A stretch of 64,000 nucleotides of DNA from Halomonadaceae bacterium T82-2 (lineage in GTDB: Bacteria > Pseudomonadota > Gammaproteobacteria > Pseudomonadales > Halomonadaceae), in assembly GCA_001577635.1 (NCBI GenBank), contig LSBP01000004.1, positions 62,001 through 126,000 on the forward strand. The letters run 5' to 3'. The translations under genes and the position numbers were made by a program. Within the stretch, counting starts at the first letter, position 1. Each line of letters begins with the position of its first letter. The notes under the pieces were generated by a model. That model was not told the DNA's origin and made no database searches. It worked only from the letters and a program-made list of their open reading frames with translations. Below, one piece after another: positions 1-8,328 of the stretch.

Positions 1-449
1 TCGTCGGCCAGCCATGCCCAGGCATCGAGGCAGTCCTCGAGGCCGGCCGGGAACGGATGTTCCGGTGCCAGCCGGTAGTCGATGCTGATGACCTCGGCGC
101 GGCAGGCCTGGGCGAGTCGGGCAGCCAGCGGGCGATGACTCGCCGCGCTGCCGGCCATCCAGCTGCCGCCGTGCACATAGAGCAGATAGCGCCCGGCGGT
201 GCCCGGTGGCTCGTCCGGGCACAGGCGTTCGGCGGCGATGACCCGGCCGTCGCGGGCCGGGATCAGCAGCGGCTCGACGCGACAGCGAATCGTCAGAATG
301 CTCGGGTCGGCGGCAAAGTAGCTCTCGAGCAGCCGCCGCTTGACGGTCAGGTCATTGCCGCTGGCCGTGTTCAGGCTCTTGAGGCGCTCGAAGTGGGCGA
401 GCACGGCGTCCAGGCCTTCATGGTTCGCGCCGGGCGAGGTGGTCGTCAT
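1..449 (-). CDS. Alpha/beta hydrolase (hormone-sensitive lipase type), C-terminus outside window
   Basis: The reading frame begins with ATG at 449 and is still open at base 1, so only the first 149 residues are seen. They contain the HSL-family oxyanion-hole motif HGGSW (about residue 93) and the following block DYRLAPEHPFPA, both diagnostic of the esterase/lipase family related to hormone-sensitive lipase. The catalytic Ser-Asp-His triad would lie beyond the left edge. The family hydrolyses short-chain carboxylic esters, usually in the cytoplasm; the substrate here cannot be told. It lies downstream of msrC on the same strand, but 256 bp with a dispersed repeat separate them, so co-transcription is doubtful. 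The family is clear; the function is generic. Confidence 0.88.
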   Translation of the reverse strand, partial: MTTTSPGANHEGLDAVLAHFERLKSLNTASGNDLTVKRRLLESYFAADPSILTIRCRVEPLLIPARDGRVIAAERLCPDEPPGTAGRYLLYVHGGSWMAGSAASHRPLAARLAQACRAEVISIDYRLAPEHPFPAGLEDCLDAWAWLAD

Positions 450-571
450 GGCTGTTCCCCGGGAGTCGGAAAGTGGCGTGATGGTCCGGGTTCAGCATGG
501 CGGGTCCGGCCGATTCGGGCAATCGGTCGGGCGAGGAGGGGGGAATGCTGGCTTGGCGCACTCGGCGAGCT

Positions 572-650
572 GCCGGCGACAGGTCGTCGAGGGAGCGCTG
601 TGGACCCTTCCATGGGCGCTACCTCGGCCGCCCCTGGCGAGAACTCCCTC
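572..650 (-). repeat. Dispersed repeat, copy A (matches copy B at 26785-26870)
   Basis: Read on the minus strand, this stretch has a short imperfect hairpin followed by GGTAGCGCCCATGGAAGGGT and CCACAGCGC. The same layout and nearly the same bases recur on the plus strand near 26810 (GGTAGCGCCCAGGGAGGGGT, then TTACAGCGC), and similarity continues about 25 bases further into a CTGTCGCCGG / TTGTCGTCGG block. Two intergenic copies in one window point to a dispersed repeat family. It lies between msrC and the hydrolase. Confidence 0.65.
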
Positions 651-705
651 TTTGAACTGTCCTCAGGTGCCGCTCGGCACACAGCGCCGCGATAGACCGG
701 CGAAA

Positions 706-1170
706 TCAATCCAGGCGCGGTAGATCGCTGGCCGCCACGAACGTGTCGACCAGCCGTTCGATGCCGGCCTGGTCGGCGGCGCTGAAACGGGCCGGGCTCG
801 GACTGTCGAGATCCAGCACGCCCCACAGCCGGCCGTCGACGATGATGGGCACCACCAGTTCGGAGCGTGAGGCGGCATCGCAGGCGATATGATCGGCCAC
901 GGCATGCACGTCATCGACGCGCTGGGTCGCGTGGCTGCGGGCTGCGGCGCCGCACACCCCCTTGTCGAAGGGAATCGGGTTGCAGGCCGGCTTGCCCTGG
1001 AAGGGGCCGAGCACCAGGGTCATCGGGCGACGGTGCAGGTAGAAACCGGCCCAGTTCAGCTCGCCGACCTCCTGCATCACGAAGGCGCAGGTCTGGGCGG
1101 CGTTGGTCAGCCAGTCGCGGGTGTCGAGCAGGGCTGCGAGCTGACGCTCGAGCAGGGCGTAGTCGGTCAT
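706..1170 (-). CDS. msrC: Free methionine-(R)-sulfoxide reductase (GAF-domain)
   Basis: A 154-residue single-domain GAF protein that matches fRMsr (E. coli MsrC/YebR) in length and motifs. The family reduces free L-methionine-(R)-sulfoxide in the cytoplasm with thioredoxin as electron donor. The three conserved cysteines are present at about residues 63 (PAC), 73 (GVCG) and 97 (HIACDAASRSE), in the positions of the catalytic and resolving cysteines. I chose the ATG at 1170 because GGAG lies just upstream and the family starts close to the first helix; an upstream ATG at 1203 is in frame but has no such support. It follows the metNIQ importer on the same strand with a 75-bp gap, which fits a methionine theme. 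Confidence 0.93.
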   Translation of the reverse strand: MTDYALLERQLAALLDTRDWLTNAAQTCAFVMQEVGELNWAGFYLHRRPMTLVLGPFQGKPACNPIPFDKGVCGAAARSHATQRVDDVHAVADHIACDAASRSELVVPIIVDGRLWGVLDLDSPSPARFSAADQAGIERLVDTFVAASDLPRLD

Positions 1171-1245
1171 GGAAGGCTCCTTGGAAATGACTCGGGCCGG
1201 CAAGGCCGGCCCGAGAAAACGGTGCGTGCGTGACGAGCGGTGGAC

Positions 1246-2043
1246 TTATTTCCAGCCGGGCACCGCGCCGCCCTTGAACAGCTCGTCGGCCTTGTCGATC
1301 ACCGCCTGGCTGTGATAGGCGTCGACCAGCTCCTGGATCGCCTCGCGGTCCTGGTCGCCTTCGCGCACCACGATCAGGTTGACGTAGGGCGACTCCGGGC
1401 CTTCCTTGATCAGGGCGTCATCCAGGCTCAGGCCGGCGGGCTGGGCGAAGGTGTTGTTGATGAACGCCATGTCGACGTCCGGCAGCACGCGGGGCAGCTG
1501 GGCGGCCTCGATCTCGCGGAACTCGAAGTCATGCGGGTTCTCGGCGATGTCGATCGGTGTCGCCTCGAGGTTGTTCGGGTCGTTGAGCGTGAGCAGGCCC
1601 TTGTTGTGCATCAGGATCAACGCCCGGCCCTCGTTCGACGGGTCGTTGGGCAGCGCGATGGTGGCGCCATCGGGCAGTGCGTCGATGCTGTCATACTTGT
1701 CGGAGTAGGCGCCGATCGGGTAGACGAAGGTGCGCCCGGCGATGGCGAACTTGTAGCCGCGATCGCGAACCATCGACTTCATGTACGGCTCGTGCTGATA
1801 GGCGTTGGCATCCAGACTGCCGTCGGCCAGGGCGGCGTTGGGCGTGACGTAGTCGGTGAACTCGACGATCTCCACGTCGAGGCCGTACTTGTCCTTGGCG
1901 ATCTGCTTGGCGACCTTCATGACATCGGTTTCCGGACCGGCCACGGTGCCGACCTTGATGTGGTCGTCGGCGGCCTGGACGCTGCCGATCATGCCCAGGC
2001 CCAGCAGGGTGGCGCCCAGCGCCTTGGCGATTGCATGCTTCAT
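1246..2043 (-). CDS. metQ: Methionine ABC transporter substrate-binding protein MetQ (NlpA family)
   Basis: A 265-residue periplasmic binding protein of the NlpA/MetQ family (typical block DANAYQHEPYM and C-terminal LFKGGAVPGWK). It captures methionine for the MetN-MetI permease. The ATG at 2043 is preceded by AAGGAG and opens a signal peptide of about 24 residues ending in SVQA before ADDHIK. Unlike E. coli MetQ, no lipobox cysteine follows the hydrophobic core, so the protein is predicted to be released by signal peptidase I as a soluble periplasmic protein rather than lipid-anchored. It is the last gene of metN-metI-metQ, 107 bp after metI, and should share the SAM-responsive leader upstream of metN. 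Confidence 0.95.
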   Translation of the reverse strand: MKHAIAKALGATLLGLGMIGSVQAADDHIKVGTVAGPETDVMKVAKQIAKDKYGLDVEIVEFTDYVTPNAALADGSLDANAYQHEPYMKSMVRDRGYKFAIAGRTFVYPIGAYSDKYDSIDALPDGATIALPNDPSNEGRALILMHNKGLLTLNDPNNLEATPIDIAENPHDFEFREIEAAQLPRVLPDVDMAFINNTFAQPAGLSLDDALIKEGPESPYVNLIVVREGDQDREAIQELVDAYHSQAVIDKADELFKGGAVPGWK

Positions 2044-2150
2044 GGTTGCGCTCCTTGTCTCGATTTGCGCGCTCGTTCCGCGCGTCATGTGCGAATTATA
2101 AGGCATAAACGCGGTATTTATAATTCTTTTCTGTTATTAATCCAATAGGC

Positions 2151-2804
2151 TTACTTGTGGTCGCTCCGGCGGACCAGGTAGTCGCCGAGCATCTGAAAGC
2201 CCTGTACCAGCACCACCAGGATGACCACGGTGATCAGCATGATGGTGGGATTGAAGCGGTTGTAGCCGTAGCGGATGCCCAGATCGCCGAGGCCGCCGCC
2301 GCCCACGGCGCCAGCCATCGCCGAATAGCTGATCAGGGTGACCACGGTGATGGTCAGGCCGGTGATGATGCCGCCGCGGGCCTCGGGCAGCAGCACCTTG
2401 GTGATGATCTGGTAGGGTGTGGCACCCATCGACTGGGCGGCCTCGACCAGCCCCGGCGGCACCTCGTTCAGCGCCCCCTCGACCAGCCGGGCGACAAACG
2501 GAATGGCGGCGATGGTCAATGGCACCGCGGCGGCGTTGGTACCGATCGAGCTGCCCACCAGGGCCCGCGTGAAGGGGATGATCGCCACCATCAGGATGAT
2601 GAACGGGATCGAGCGGCCGATGTTGGTGACGATGCCCAGTACCCGGTTGGTCAGCGGTTGGGCGAGAATCTGCCCGGGACGGGTGACATAAAGCAGCACG
2701 CCCAGCGGCACGCCCAAAGCCGCCGCGATGAGGCCCGAGACGGCGACCATGTAGAGGGTGTCGAGCGTGGCTTCGAGAATCAGTTCAAGCATCGCGCTGG
2801 ACAT
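2151..2804 (-). CDS. metI: Methionine ABC transporter permease MetI
   Basis: A 217-residue inner-membrane permease with about five hydrophobic segments, the normal MetI length. The cytoplasmic coupling (EAA) loop is visible as VEAAQSMGATPYQII around residues 120-135; this loop docks on the MetN ATPase. It carries methionine across the inner membrane. The start overlaps the end of metN by 20 bp, so translation is probably coupled; GGTG lies 8-11 bases before the ATG at 2804, and a second in-frame ATG lies four codons on. It is the middle gene of metN-metI-metQ. Confidence 0.96.
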   Translation of the reverse strand: MSSAMLELILEATLDTLYMVAVSGLIAAALGVPLGVLLYVTRPGQILAQPLTNRVLGIVTNIGRSIPFIILMVAIIPFTRALVGSSIGTNAAAVPLTIAAIPFVARLVEGALNEVPPGLVEAAQSMGATPYQIITKVLLPEARGGIITGLTITVVTLISYSAMAGAVGGGGLGDLGIRYGYNRFNPTIMLITVVILVVLVQGFQMLGDYLVRRSDHK

Positions 2805-3828
2805 GGCCGAGCACCTCCACTTGCAGGTCGTGGGATTCGAGGTAGGCGAGCGCCTCGCGGGTCTTGTCGGCGGGGCCGATCAGTTCGGCGATCATCAGCC
2901 CCAGCGTGCGGTCCTGAATCGACTCCACCTTGGCTTCGAGGATGCTGACGTCGATGTTGCAATCCCGGGCCAGCCGCGACACCAGCGGCGTGGACACCGA
3001 GTCGCCGGTGAAGGCTAGACGTACCACCGGGTGGGTGTCGTCGCCGGGCTGGGCGGCGAGGCGGTCGACCAGTGCCTGTGGCGGCTCGAGCTCGAGGAAG
3101 GCGTTGAGAAACTCGCGCCCGAGGCGGGTCTGCGGGGCGGTGAAGAAGTCGCCGACGTCGGCTTCCTCCACCAGTTCGCCGGCGGAGATCAGGCTGACGC
3201 GATGGCAGATGGTCTTGACCACCTCCATCTCGTGGGTAATCAGCAGGATGGTCAGGCCCAGCTTGCGGTTGATGTCCTGCAGCAGCTCGAGGATCGACAG
3301 CGTCGTCTGCGGATCCAGCGCCGAGGTGGCCTCGTCGCACAGCAGCACCTTGGGGCGGCTGGCCAGAGCGCGGGCGATCGCCACGCGCTGCTTCTGGCCG
3401 CCGGAAAGCTGGGCCGGGTACATGTCCCGCTTGTCGGCCAGGCCGGTGAGCTCGAGCAGCGGCTCGACGCGCTCGCGAATCTCGCGCTTGGCGACGCCCA
3501 TCAGCTCCAGGGGAAGGGCGACATTGGCGAACACGGTGCGCGACGACAGCAGGTTGAAATGCTGGAAGATCATGCCCATCCGGTGGCGGGCCCGGTTCAG
3601 GCTGGCGGCATCGAGCGCGGTGAGTTCCTCGCCGTCGACGAACACACGGCCGGTGGTGGGGCGCTCGAGCAGGTTGACGCAGCGGATCAGCGTCGACTTG
3701 CCGGCGCCGGACAGGCCGATGACGCCGTGAATGGCGCCTTGCGGGACGTGCAGATGCACGGGCTTGAGGGCGTGAATCGCCTGCTCGCCCGTGCCGTAGG
3801 TCTTGGAAACGTTGTCGAGAGTGATCAT
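2785..3828 (-). CDS. metN: Methionine ABC transporter ATP-binding protein MetN
   Basis: A 347-residue ABC ATPase. Walker A GLSGAGKST lies at about residues 38-46, the signature LSGGQKQR near 140, and Walker B with LLCDEATSALDP follows. The last ~80 residues form the NIL ligand-binding domain of MetN, through which intracellular methionine inhibits import. I chose the ATG at 3828: a longer in-frame start at 3921 would lie upstream of the intrinsic terminator hairpin of the leader and is not credible. This is the first gene of metN-metI-metQ. Its roughly 185-nt leader carries a candidate SAM-II aptamer and a terminator, so expression is probably shut off when S-adenosylmethionine is plentiful. 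Confidence 0.96.
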   Translation of the reverse strand: MITLDNVSKTYGTGEQAIHALKPVHLHVPQGAIHGVIGLSGAGKSTLIRCVNLLERPTTGRVFVDGEELTALDAASLNRARHRMGMIFQHFNLLSSRTVFANVALPLELMGVAKREIRERVEPLLELTGLADKRDMYPAQLSGGQKQRVAIARALASRPKVLLCDEATSALDPQTTLSILELLQDINRKLGLTILLITHEMEVVKTICHRVSLISAGELVEEADVGDFFTAPQTRLGREFLNAFLELEPPQALVDRLAAQPGDDTHPVVRLAFTGDSVSTPLVSRLARDCNIDVSILEAKVESIQDRTLGLMIAELIGPADKTREALAYLESHDLQVEVLGHVQRDA

Positions 3829-3879
3829 GGGCCAGGTCGTGTCGCGGCGCGATTGCCGGGCGGAGGGCGCTGCCGGGCG

Positions 3880-3906
3880 AAAAAAAGGCCACCCTGTCGG
3901 GTGGCC
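3880..3906 (-). terminator. Intrinsic terminator in the metN leader (riboswitch expression platform)
   Basis: On the minus strand, GGCCACCC-GACA-GGGTGGCC is followed by seven T. It lies after the SAM-II-like aptamer and 52 bases before the metN start, so it can only act as a premature terminator of the metNIQ transcript. The CACCC of its left arm can pair with the GGGTG at the 3' edge of the aptamer, which gives a simple antiterminator. Confidence 0.85.
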
Positions 3907-3922
3907 ATCAACGCTGGACACA

Positions 3923-4002
3923 CCCTTTTAGCTGCACTTTCCGCACAGCAGCCCGAGGGCTTCTGGCGGAGGCGCCCGCAAGCCGGGATCAAATCGGCGC
4001 CT
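3923..4002 (-). promoter_or_regulatory. Candidate SAM-II riboswitch aptamer upstream of metNIQ
   Basis: Read on the minus strand, a perfect 7-bp P1 (AGGCGCC with GGCGCCT) encloses the loop GATTTGATCCCGGCTTGCG. The 3' segment is AAAGTGCAGCTAAAAGGG. Both segments match the SAM-II pattern I know (GATTTaA..CC.g..TTGC in the P1 loop; AAAtGTAGCTAAAAAGGG at the 3' end), including the pairing TTGC with GCAG that forms the pseudoknot. Between P1 and the 3' segment sits an extra hairpin (CCGC...GCGG outside, AGCC-CTCG-GGCT inside), in the position where loop 3 is expanded in some SAM-II members. The aptamer begins about 10 nt after the predicted transcription start. The class assignment rests on motif matching by eye, not on a covariance model. 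Confidence 0.82.
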
Positions 4003-4018
4003 GAAGAATATCCGCGAA

Positions 4019-4047
4019 ATTTTATAGGGGTGGTCGAAACCCGTCAA
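4019..4047 (-). promoter_or_regulatory. Sigma-70 promoter of metNIQ
   Basis: On the minus strand TTGACG (4047-4042) and TAAAAT (4024-4019) are separated by exactly 17 bp. The start point would fall near 4012, just before the P1 stem of the aptamer. The 403-bp gap between metN and ribE (3829-4231) holds this promoter, the riboswitch and its terminator; I see nothing else certain on the ribE side. Confidence 0.75.
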
Positions 4048-4231
4048 CGATTTCGGGATATGTCGCAAGGCAGGGTCGTCCCATGCAGGATATCTTGCTG
4101 TAAGGAGGTGCTTCTGTGAGAAGATCCTTGGCGGGATGGCCGGTGTGAATGACGGGCGGGGGCTGCGCTCGCCGTGGACGCGCCCATGTGGCGTTCACTA
4201 GACTGGCCGCTTCACTTCAGGGAGACGCAAG

Positions 4232-4846
4232 ATGTTCACGGGTATCGTTCAGGGGACCGCGGAACTGGTGGCGGTGGAGGAAGCACAGGAATTCCGTACC
4301 CATGTGCTGGCCCTGCCGGCTGCACTGCGCGAGGGACTCGAGCTCGGCGCCTCGGTGGCGCACAACGGCTGCTGCCTGACGGTGACGGCGATCGACGGCG
4401 AGCGGGTGAGCTTCGACCTGATGCGCGAGACGCTGCGCTTGACCAACCTGGGCCAGCTGGCGGTCGGCGACCGCGTCAACGTCGAGCGGGCGGCGCGCTT
4501 CGGCGACGAGATCGGCGGGCATGCCATGTCGGGGCACGTGATCGCCATGGCCGAGCTCGGCGAGATCGACGAGGCGCCCAACAATCGCCGACTGTGGTTC
4601 ACTCTGCCGCAGCCCTATGAGCGGTTCCTGTTCGAGAAGGGCTACATCGGTATTGATGGTATCAGCCTGACCATCGGCGAGGTCCGGGGGCAGCGCTTCT
4701 GCGTCAACCTGATCCCGGAAACGCTGGCCCGCACCACGCTGGGCGAGCGCGTGCCGGGCGACCGGGTCAACATCGAGATCGACCCGCAGACCCAGGCGAT
4801 CGTCGAGACCGTGGAGCGGGTGCTGGCGGCGCGGCAGCCCGCCTGA
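4232..4846 (+). CDS. ribE: Riboflavin synthase, alpha subunit
   Basis: A 204-residue riboflavin synthase beginning with the diagnostic MFTGIVQG. It is built of two tandem lumazine-binding barrels; each begins with a related FTGIV / GYIGIDGISLT-type block (residues 1-95 and 100-190), and the substrate-binding HAMSGHV motif is near residue 96. It dismutates two 6,7-dimethyl-8-ribityllumazine molecules to riboflavin in the cytoplasm. The ATG at 4232 has GGGAGA upstream. It stands alone, divergent from metNIQ and 190 bp before the purine permease. I see no FMN riboswitch in its upstream region. Confidence 0.95.
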   Translation: MFTGIVQGTAELVAVEEAQEFRTHVLALPAALREGLELGASVAHNGCCLTVTAIDGERVSFDLMRETLRLTNLGQLAVGDRVNVERAARFGDEIGGHAMSGHVIAMAELGEIDEAPNNRRLWFTLPQPYERFLFEKGYIGIDGISLTIGEVRGQRFCVNLIPETLARTTLGERVPGDRVNIEIDPQTQAIVETVERVLAARQPA

Positions 4847-5036
4847 GTCGTGTCGCGTCGAAGGGGCGTTAGTGGCGGCGATGGCACGATCGTCGGCACT
4901 TGCTTATAAAGGGAGGGCTGCCGCCCCGGTGGCCCGACTGGCCTCGGCGCGGATGGCTCGCGTCGCCGTGACCCTTTGGGTACCATAGGCGGCTTTTCAT
5001 GATCCCTGGAACCTGACGCGAGCGCGGGGCTGGCCA

Positions 5037-6350
5037 ATGCTGAAGCGACGACTCAATAACTACTTCAAGCTGGACGAACACGATACCACGATACGCCGGG
5101 AGGTCATCGGTGGCATCACGACCTTCCTGACGATGGCCTACATCATCTTCGTCAACCCCAGCGTGCTCTCGCAGGCCGGGATGGACCAGGGGGCGGTGTT
5201 CGTCGCCACCTGCCTGGCTGCGGCGATCGGCTGTCTGATCATGGGGGCCTGGGCCAACTATCCGGTGGCGCTGGCGCCGGGCATGGGGCTCAACGCCTTT
5301 TTCACCTACACCGTGGTCATGGGCATGGGCAAGAGCTGGGAGGTAGCGCTCGGCGCGGTCTTCCTCTCCGGGGTGACCTTCTTCCTGCTCAGCATCTTCC
5401 GTATCCGCGAGTGGATCATCAACTCGATCCCGATCTCGCTGCGGCTGGGCATTGCCGCGGGTATCGGCTTGTTCCTGGCGATCATCGCCCTGGAAAACGC
5501 CGGCATCATCGTCGATCATCCTGCCACGCTGCTGACGCTGGGCGATCTCTCCCAGCCGCCGGCGCTCTATACCCTGGCCGGCTTCTTCGTGATCACCGCA
5601 CTGTCCTATCTGCGCGTCACCGGCGCGGTGATGATCGGCATTCTGGGCGTGACCGTGGTCGGCATCCTGCTGGGCCACAATCAGTTCGGCGGCCTGGTGT
5701 CGATGCCGCCGTCGGTCGAACCGGTGCTCTTTCACCTGGATATCGCCGGTGCGCTCGATGTCAGCATGCTCAGCGTGATCTTCGCCTTCCTGTTCGTCGA
5801 TCTGTTCGACACCGCCGGTACCCTGATCGGCGTGGCCCATCGCGGCGGCCTGCTGGACAAGGACGGCAAGCTGCCGCGGCTCAATCGGGCGTTGATGGCC
5901 GACAGTTCGGCCACCATCAGCGGTGCGTTGCTGGGCACCTCGTCCACCACCAGCTACATCGAGAGTGCCTCGGGCATCGCGGCCGGTGGGCGCACCGGAT
6001 TGACCGCGGTGGTGGTTGCCATCCTGTTCCTGGTCAGCCTGTTCTTCGCGCCGCTGGCCGGTTCCATCCCCGCCTATGCCACCGCGGGAGCGCTGCTCTA
6101 CGTCGCCGTGCTGATGTGCGGCAGCCTGGCGCATGCCGACTGGGACGACGTCACCGAGGCGGCGCCGGTGCTGATCGCCGCCCTGGCCATGCCGCTGACC
6201 TATTCCATTGCCAATGGCATCGCCCTGGGCTTCATCAGCTATGCGCTGATCAAGCTGTTCTCCGGGCGTCACCGTGATCTCAACCCGGCCGTGGTCGTGT
6301 TGTCGGTGCTGTTCATTGCCAAGTTCCTGTTCCTCGACGGAGGCCATTGA
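5037..6350 (+). CDS. NCS2-family purine permease (AzgA/GhxP type)
   Basis: A 437-residue inner-membrane protein with about a dozen hydrophobic segments. It belongs to the AzgA-like (COG2252) branch of nucleobase-cation symporters: the N-terminal block [17 protein letters not shown], the NAFFTYTVV loop and the [13 protein letters not shown] and [14 protein letters not shown] motifs are all present. Members take up adenine, guanine or hypoxanthine with protons. The next gene, apt, starts one base inside its stop codon, so the pair is translationally coupled and adenine is a likely substrate, though guanine or hypoxanthine cannot be excluded. It opens the salvage block that runs to uraA. Confidence 0.92.
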   Translation: MLKRRLNNYFKLDEHDTTIRREVIGGITTFLTMAYIIFVNPSVLSQAGMDQGAVFVATCLAAAIGCLIMGAWANYPVALAPGMGLNAFFTYTVVMGMGKSWEVALGAVFLSGVTFFLLSIFRIREWIINSIPISLRLGIAAGIGLFLAIIALENAGIIVDHPATLLTLGDLSQPPALYTLAGFFVITALSYLRVTGAVMIGILGVTVVGILLGHNQFGGLVSMPPSVEPVLFHLDIAGALDVSMLSVIFAFLFVDLFDTAGTLIGVAHRGGLLDKDGKLPRLNRALMADSSATISGALLGTSSTTSYIESASGIAAGGRTGLTAVVVAILFLVSLFFAPLAGSIPAYATAGALLYVAVLMCGSLAHADWDDVTEAAPVLIAALAMPLTYSIANGIALGFISYALIKLFSGRHRDLNPAVVVLSVLFIAKFLFLDGGH

Positions 6351-6898
6351 TGAGTAGTATCTACGGGGACTACATCAAGTCCGTGATTCGCACCGTGCCC
6401 GACTGGCCGCAGCCGGGGGTCAACTTTCGTGATATCACGCCCGTACTGCAGAACAGCGCGGCGTTCCGCAAGCTGATCGACAGCTTCGTGCATCGCTATC
6501 AGGAGATGGATCTCGACGCTATCGCCGCGATCGATGCGCGGGGTTTCATCATCGGTGCGCCGGTCGCCTATGAGCTGGGCTGCAGTTTCGTGCCGGTGCG
6601 CAAGAAGGGCAAGCTGCCGTTCCGCACCATCAGCGAGACCTACACCCTCGAGTACGGCGAATCCACCGTGGAGCTGCATTCCGATGCCTTCCGCGAAGGC
6701 GATCGCATCCTGATCATGGATGACCTGATCGCCACCGGCGGTACCATGCTGGCCGCCGCCAAGCTGATTCAGCGTAGCGGCGGGCAAGTGGTCGAGACCG
6801 CCACCATCATCGATCTGCCCGAGCTGGGTGGTTCGCAGAAGATTCGCGAGGCCGGCCACGGCGTCTTCGCGGTGTGTTCCTTTCTCGAGAGCGACTGA
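6350..6898 (+). CDS. apt: Adenine phosphoribosyltransferase
   Basis: A 182-residue type I phosphoribosyltransferase. The N-terminal block [19 protein letters not shown] is diagnostic for Apt, and the PRPP-binding loop [14 protein letters not shown] is at about residues 120-133. It converts adenine and PRPP to AMP in the cytoplasm. The ATG at 6350 overlaps the permease stop codon (TGATG) and has GGAGG six bases upstream; a TTG one codon earlier is also in frame but is less well placed. Import and phosphoribosylation of the base are therefore encoded together. Confidence 0.97.
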   Translation: MSSIYGDYIKSVIRTVPDWPQPGVNFRDITPVLQNSAAFRKLIDSFVHRYQEMDLDAIAAIDARGFIIGAPVAYELGCSFVPVRKKGKLPFRTISETYTLEYGESTVELHSDAFREGDRILIMDDLIATGGTMLAAAKLIQRSGGQVVETATIIDLPELGGSQKIREAGHGVFAVCSFLESD

Positions 6899-6984
6899 CG
6901 TCGCCTCCTGACCTCGCGCCGCCACTGTCTTGCCGCCTCGGCGAGCCGGTGGCGGCGCGTTTCCTTTCACAGGTAGCTTCCTCT

Positions 6985-7485
6985 ATGTCAGCCGATCGTT
7001 ACCATCAGCAGTTCACGGTGTCCTGGGACCAGCTGCATCGCGACGTGCGTGCGCTGTGCCACAAGCTCATCGAGCGTGACTTCAAGGGTATCGTCGCCAT
7101 CACCCGTGGCGGCCTGATCCCGGCGGCGCTGATCGCCCGAGAACTCGACGTGCGCCTGATCGATACGGTGTGCATCAAGAGTTACGACCACATGGACCAG
7201 AGCGAGCTGGAGGTGGTCAAGGGCGTCGATCATGACGGTGCCGGCTGGCTACTGGTCGATGACCTGGTCGATACCGGCCGGACGGCCCGGGCGGTGCGCG
7301 ACATGCTGCCCAGGGCGCACTTCGTGACCGTCTATGCCAAGCCGGAAGGGCGCCCGCTGGTCGACCAGTACCTGACCGAGGTTGCCCAGGACTGCTGGAT
7401 CCAGTTCCCCTGGGACATGGGTGTCGCCTATGTCGAGCCGCTGGTCGAGCAGATGCGCCAGCCGGCCGACGGGCGCAGCGACTGA
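6985..7485 (+). CDS. gpt: Xanthine-guanine phosphoribosyltransferase
   Basis: A 166-residue phosphoribosyltransferase with the PRPP loop [14 protein letters not shown] and the base-recognition region [11 protein letters not shown] followed by WIQFPWD, all typical of the XGPRT (E. coli Gpt) family rather than Hpt. It salvages guanine, xanthine and less efficiently hypoxanthine, usually at the membrane face. I chose the ATG at 6985 ([10 protein letters not shown]) because family similarity begins there; the longer in-frame start at 6874 would run into the end of apt. It follows apt by 86 bp. A second, hpt-type enzyme lies at 21454, so both classes are present. Confidence 0.94.
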   Translation: MSADRYHQQFTVSWDQLHRDVRALCHKLIERDFKGIVAITRGGLIPAALIARELDVRLIDTVCIKSYDHMDQSELEVVKGVDHDGAGWLLVDDLVDTGRTARAVRDMLPRAHFVTVYAKPEGRPLVDQYLTEVAQDCWIQFPWDMGVAYVEPLVEQMRQPADGRSD

Positions 7486-7513
7486 GTCGCCGGCGACACA
7501 GACGAGGCAGACG

Positions 7514-8206
7514 ATGACGCAGATTCCCTTGCCCGACAGCTGGGCCCGCCATCTGGGGGGTGAATTCACCGCACCGTACATGCAGGCCCTGCGTGACTTC
7601 CTGGCCCGCGAGAAGGCGGCGCGCAAGGTCATCTACCCGCATTCTTCGAACTGGTTCCGGGCCTTCGATCTCACGCCGCTGGACCGGGTGAAGGTCGTGG
7701 TGCTCGGCCAGGATCCGTACCACGGCCCCGGCCAGGCTCACGGTCTGTGCTTCTCGGTGCGCCCGGGCGTGCCCGTGCCGCCCTCCCTGCAGAATATCTA
7801 CAAGGAGCTGGCGGCCGACGTCGGCACCACACCGGTCAATCACGGCTTTCTCGAGCGCTGGGCCGAGCAGGGCGTGCTGCTGCTCAACAGCGTGCTGACC
7901 GTCGAGCGCGGCAACGCCGGCGCCCATCGCAACCAGGGCTGGGAAACCTTCACCGACCGGGCGATCCAGGTCGTCAACGAGCAGTGCGACGGCGTGGTGT
8001 TCCTGCTGTGGGGCAGCTACGCCCAGAAGAAGGCCGCCTTCGTCGATCGCGACCGGCACCTGGTGCTGCATGCTCCGCATCCGTCGCCGCTGTCGGCCCA
8101 TCGCGGCTTTTTCGGTCAGCGACACTTTTCCCGCGCCAATGCCTTTCTGGCCGAGCGGGGGCGTTCACCCATCGACTGGCAGCTGCCGGTCGAGGTGCCG
8201 GCGTGA
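7514..8206 (+). CDS. ung: Uracil-DNA glycosylase (family 1)
   Basis: A 230-residue UDG. The water-activating loop [18 protein letters not shown] places the catalytic Asp at about residue 67, and the leucine-loop [13 protein letters not shown] is near 190. It excises uracil from DNA to start base-excision repair. The ATG at 7514 has GAGG upstream and fits the usual N-terminus. It lies 28 bp after gpt, between purine and uracil salvage genes, so it is probably in the same transcript as gpt; the context is unusual for a repair gene but uracil is the shared compound. Confidence 0.97.
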   Translation: MTQIPLPDSWARHLGGEFTAPYMQALRDFLAREKAARKVIYPHSSNWFRAFDLTPLDRVKVVVLGQDPYHGPGQAHGLCFSVRPGVPVPPSLQNIYKELAADVGTTPVNHGFLERWAEQGVLLLNSVLTVERGNAGAHRNQGWETFTDRAIQVVNEQCDGVVFLLWGSYAQKKAAFVDRDRHLVLHAPHPSPLSAHRGFFGQRHFSRANAFLAERGRSPIDWQLPVEVPA

Positions 8207-8235
8207 GGCGTTGACGGACGGTCGGCGGGTTTGAC

Positions 8236-8278
8236 TTAACCCGTCGGCCCCGGCGCGCTAGAATGGCGCGCGATTTTT
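8236..8278 (+). promoter_or_regulatory. upp promoter with GATTTTT start region
   Basis: TTAACC (8236-8241), a 17-bp spacer and TAGAAT (8259-8264) form a sigma-70 promoter. Seven bases later the expected start point reads GATTTTTC (8272-8279). In E. coli the upp-uraA and codBA operons start at GATTTTTTTTG and GATTTTTTGG, where UTP level decides between a G start and an A start that ends in non-productive U-stuttering. The match in position and sequence is seen directly; the mechanism here is inferred. Confidence 0.65.
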
Positions 8279-8328
8279 CGGGGCCCCGGGTCCCGATCCG
8301 CCCAATTTGCCTCGCAAGGGACCCCGCC

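Noticed and set aside
4100-4231. FMN riboswitch before ribE
   Set aside because: I looked for the conserved FMN aptamer blocks and did not find them.
8231-8264. TTGACT as the -35 of the upp promoter
   Set aside because: The spacer to TAGAAT would be 22 bp, too long; TTAACC with 17 bp fits better.
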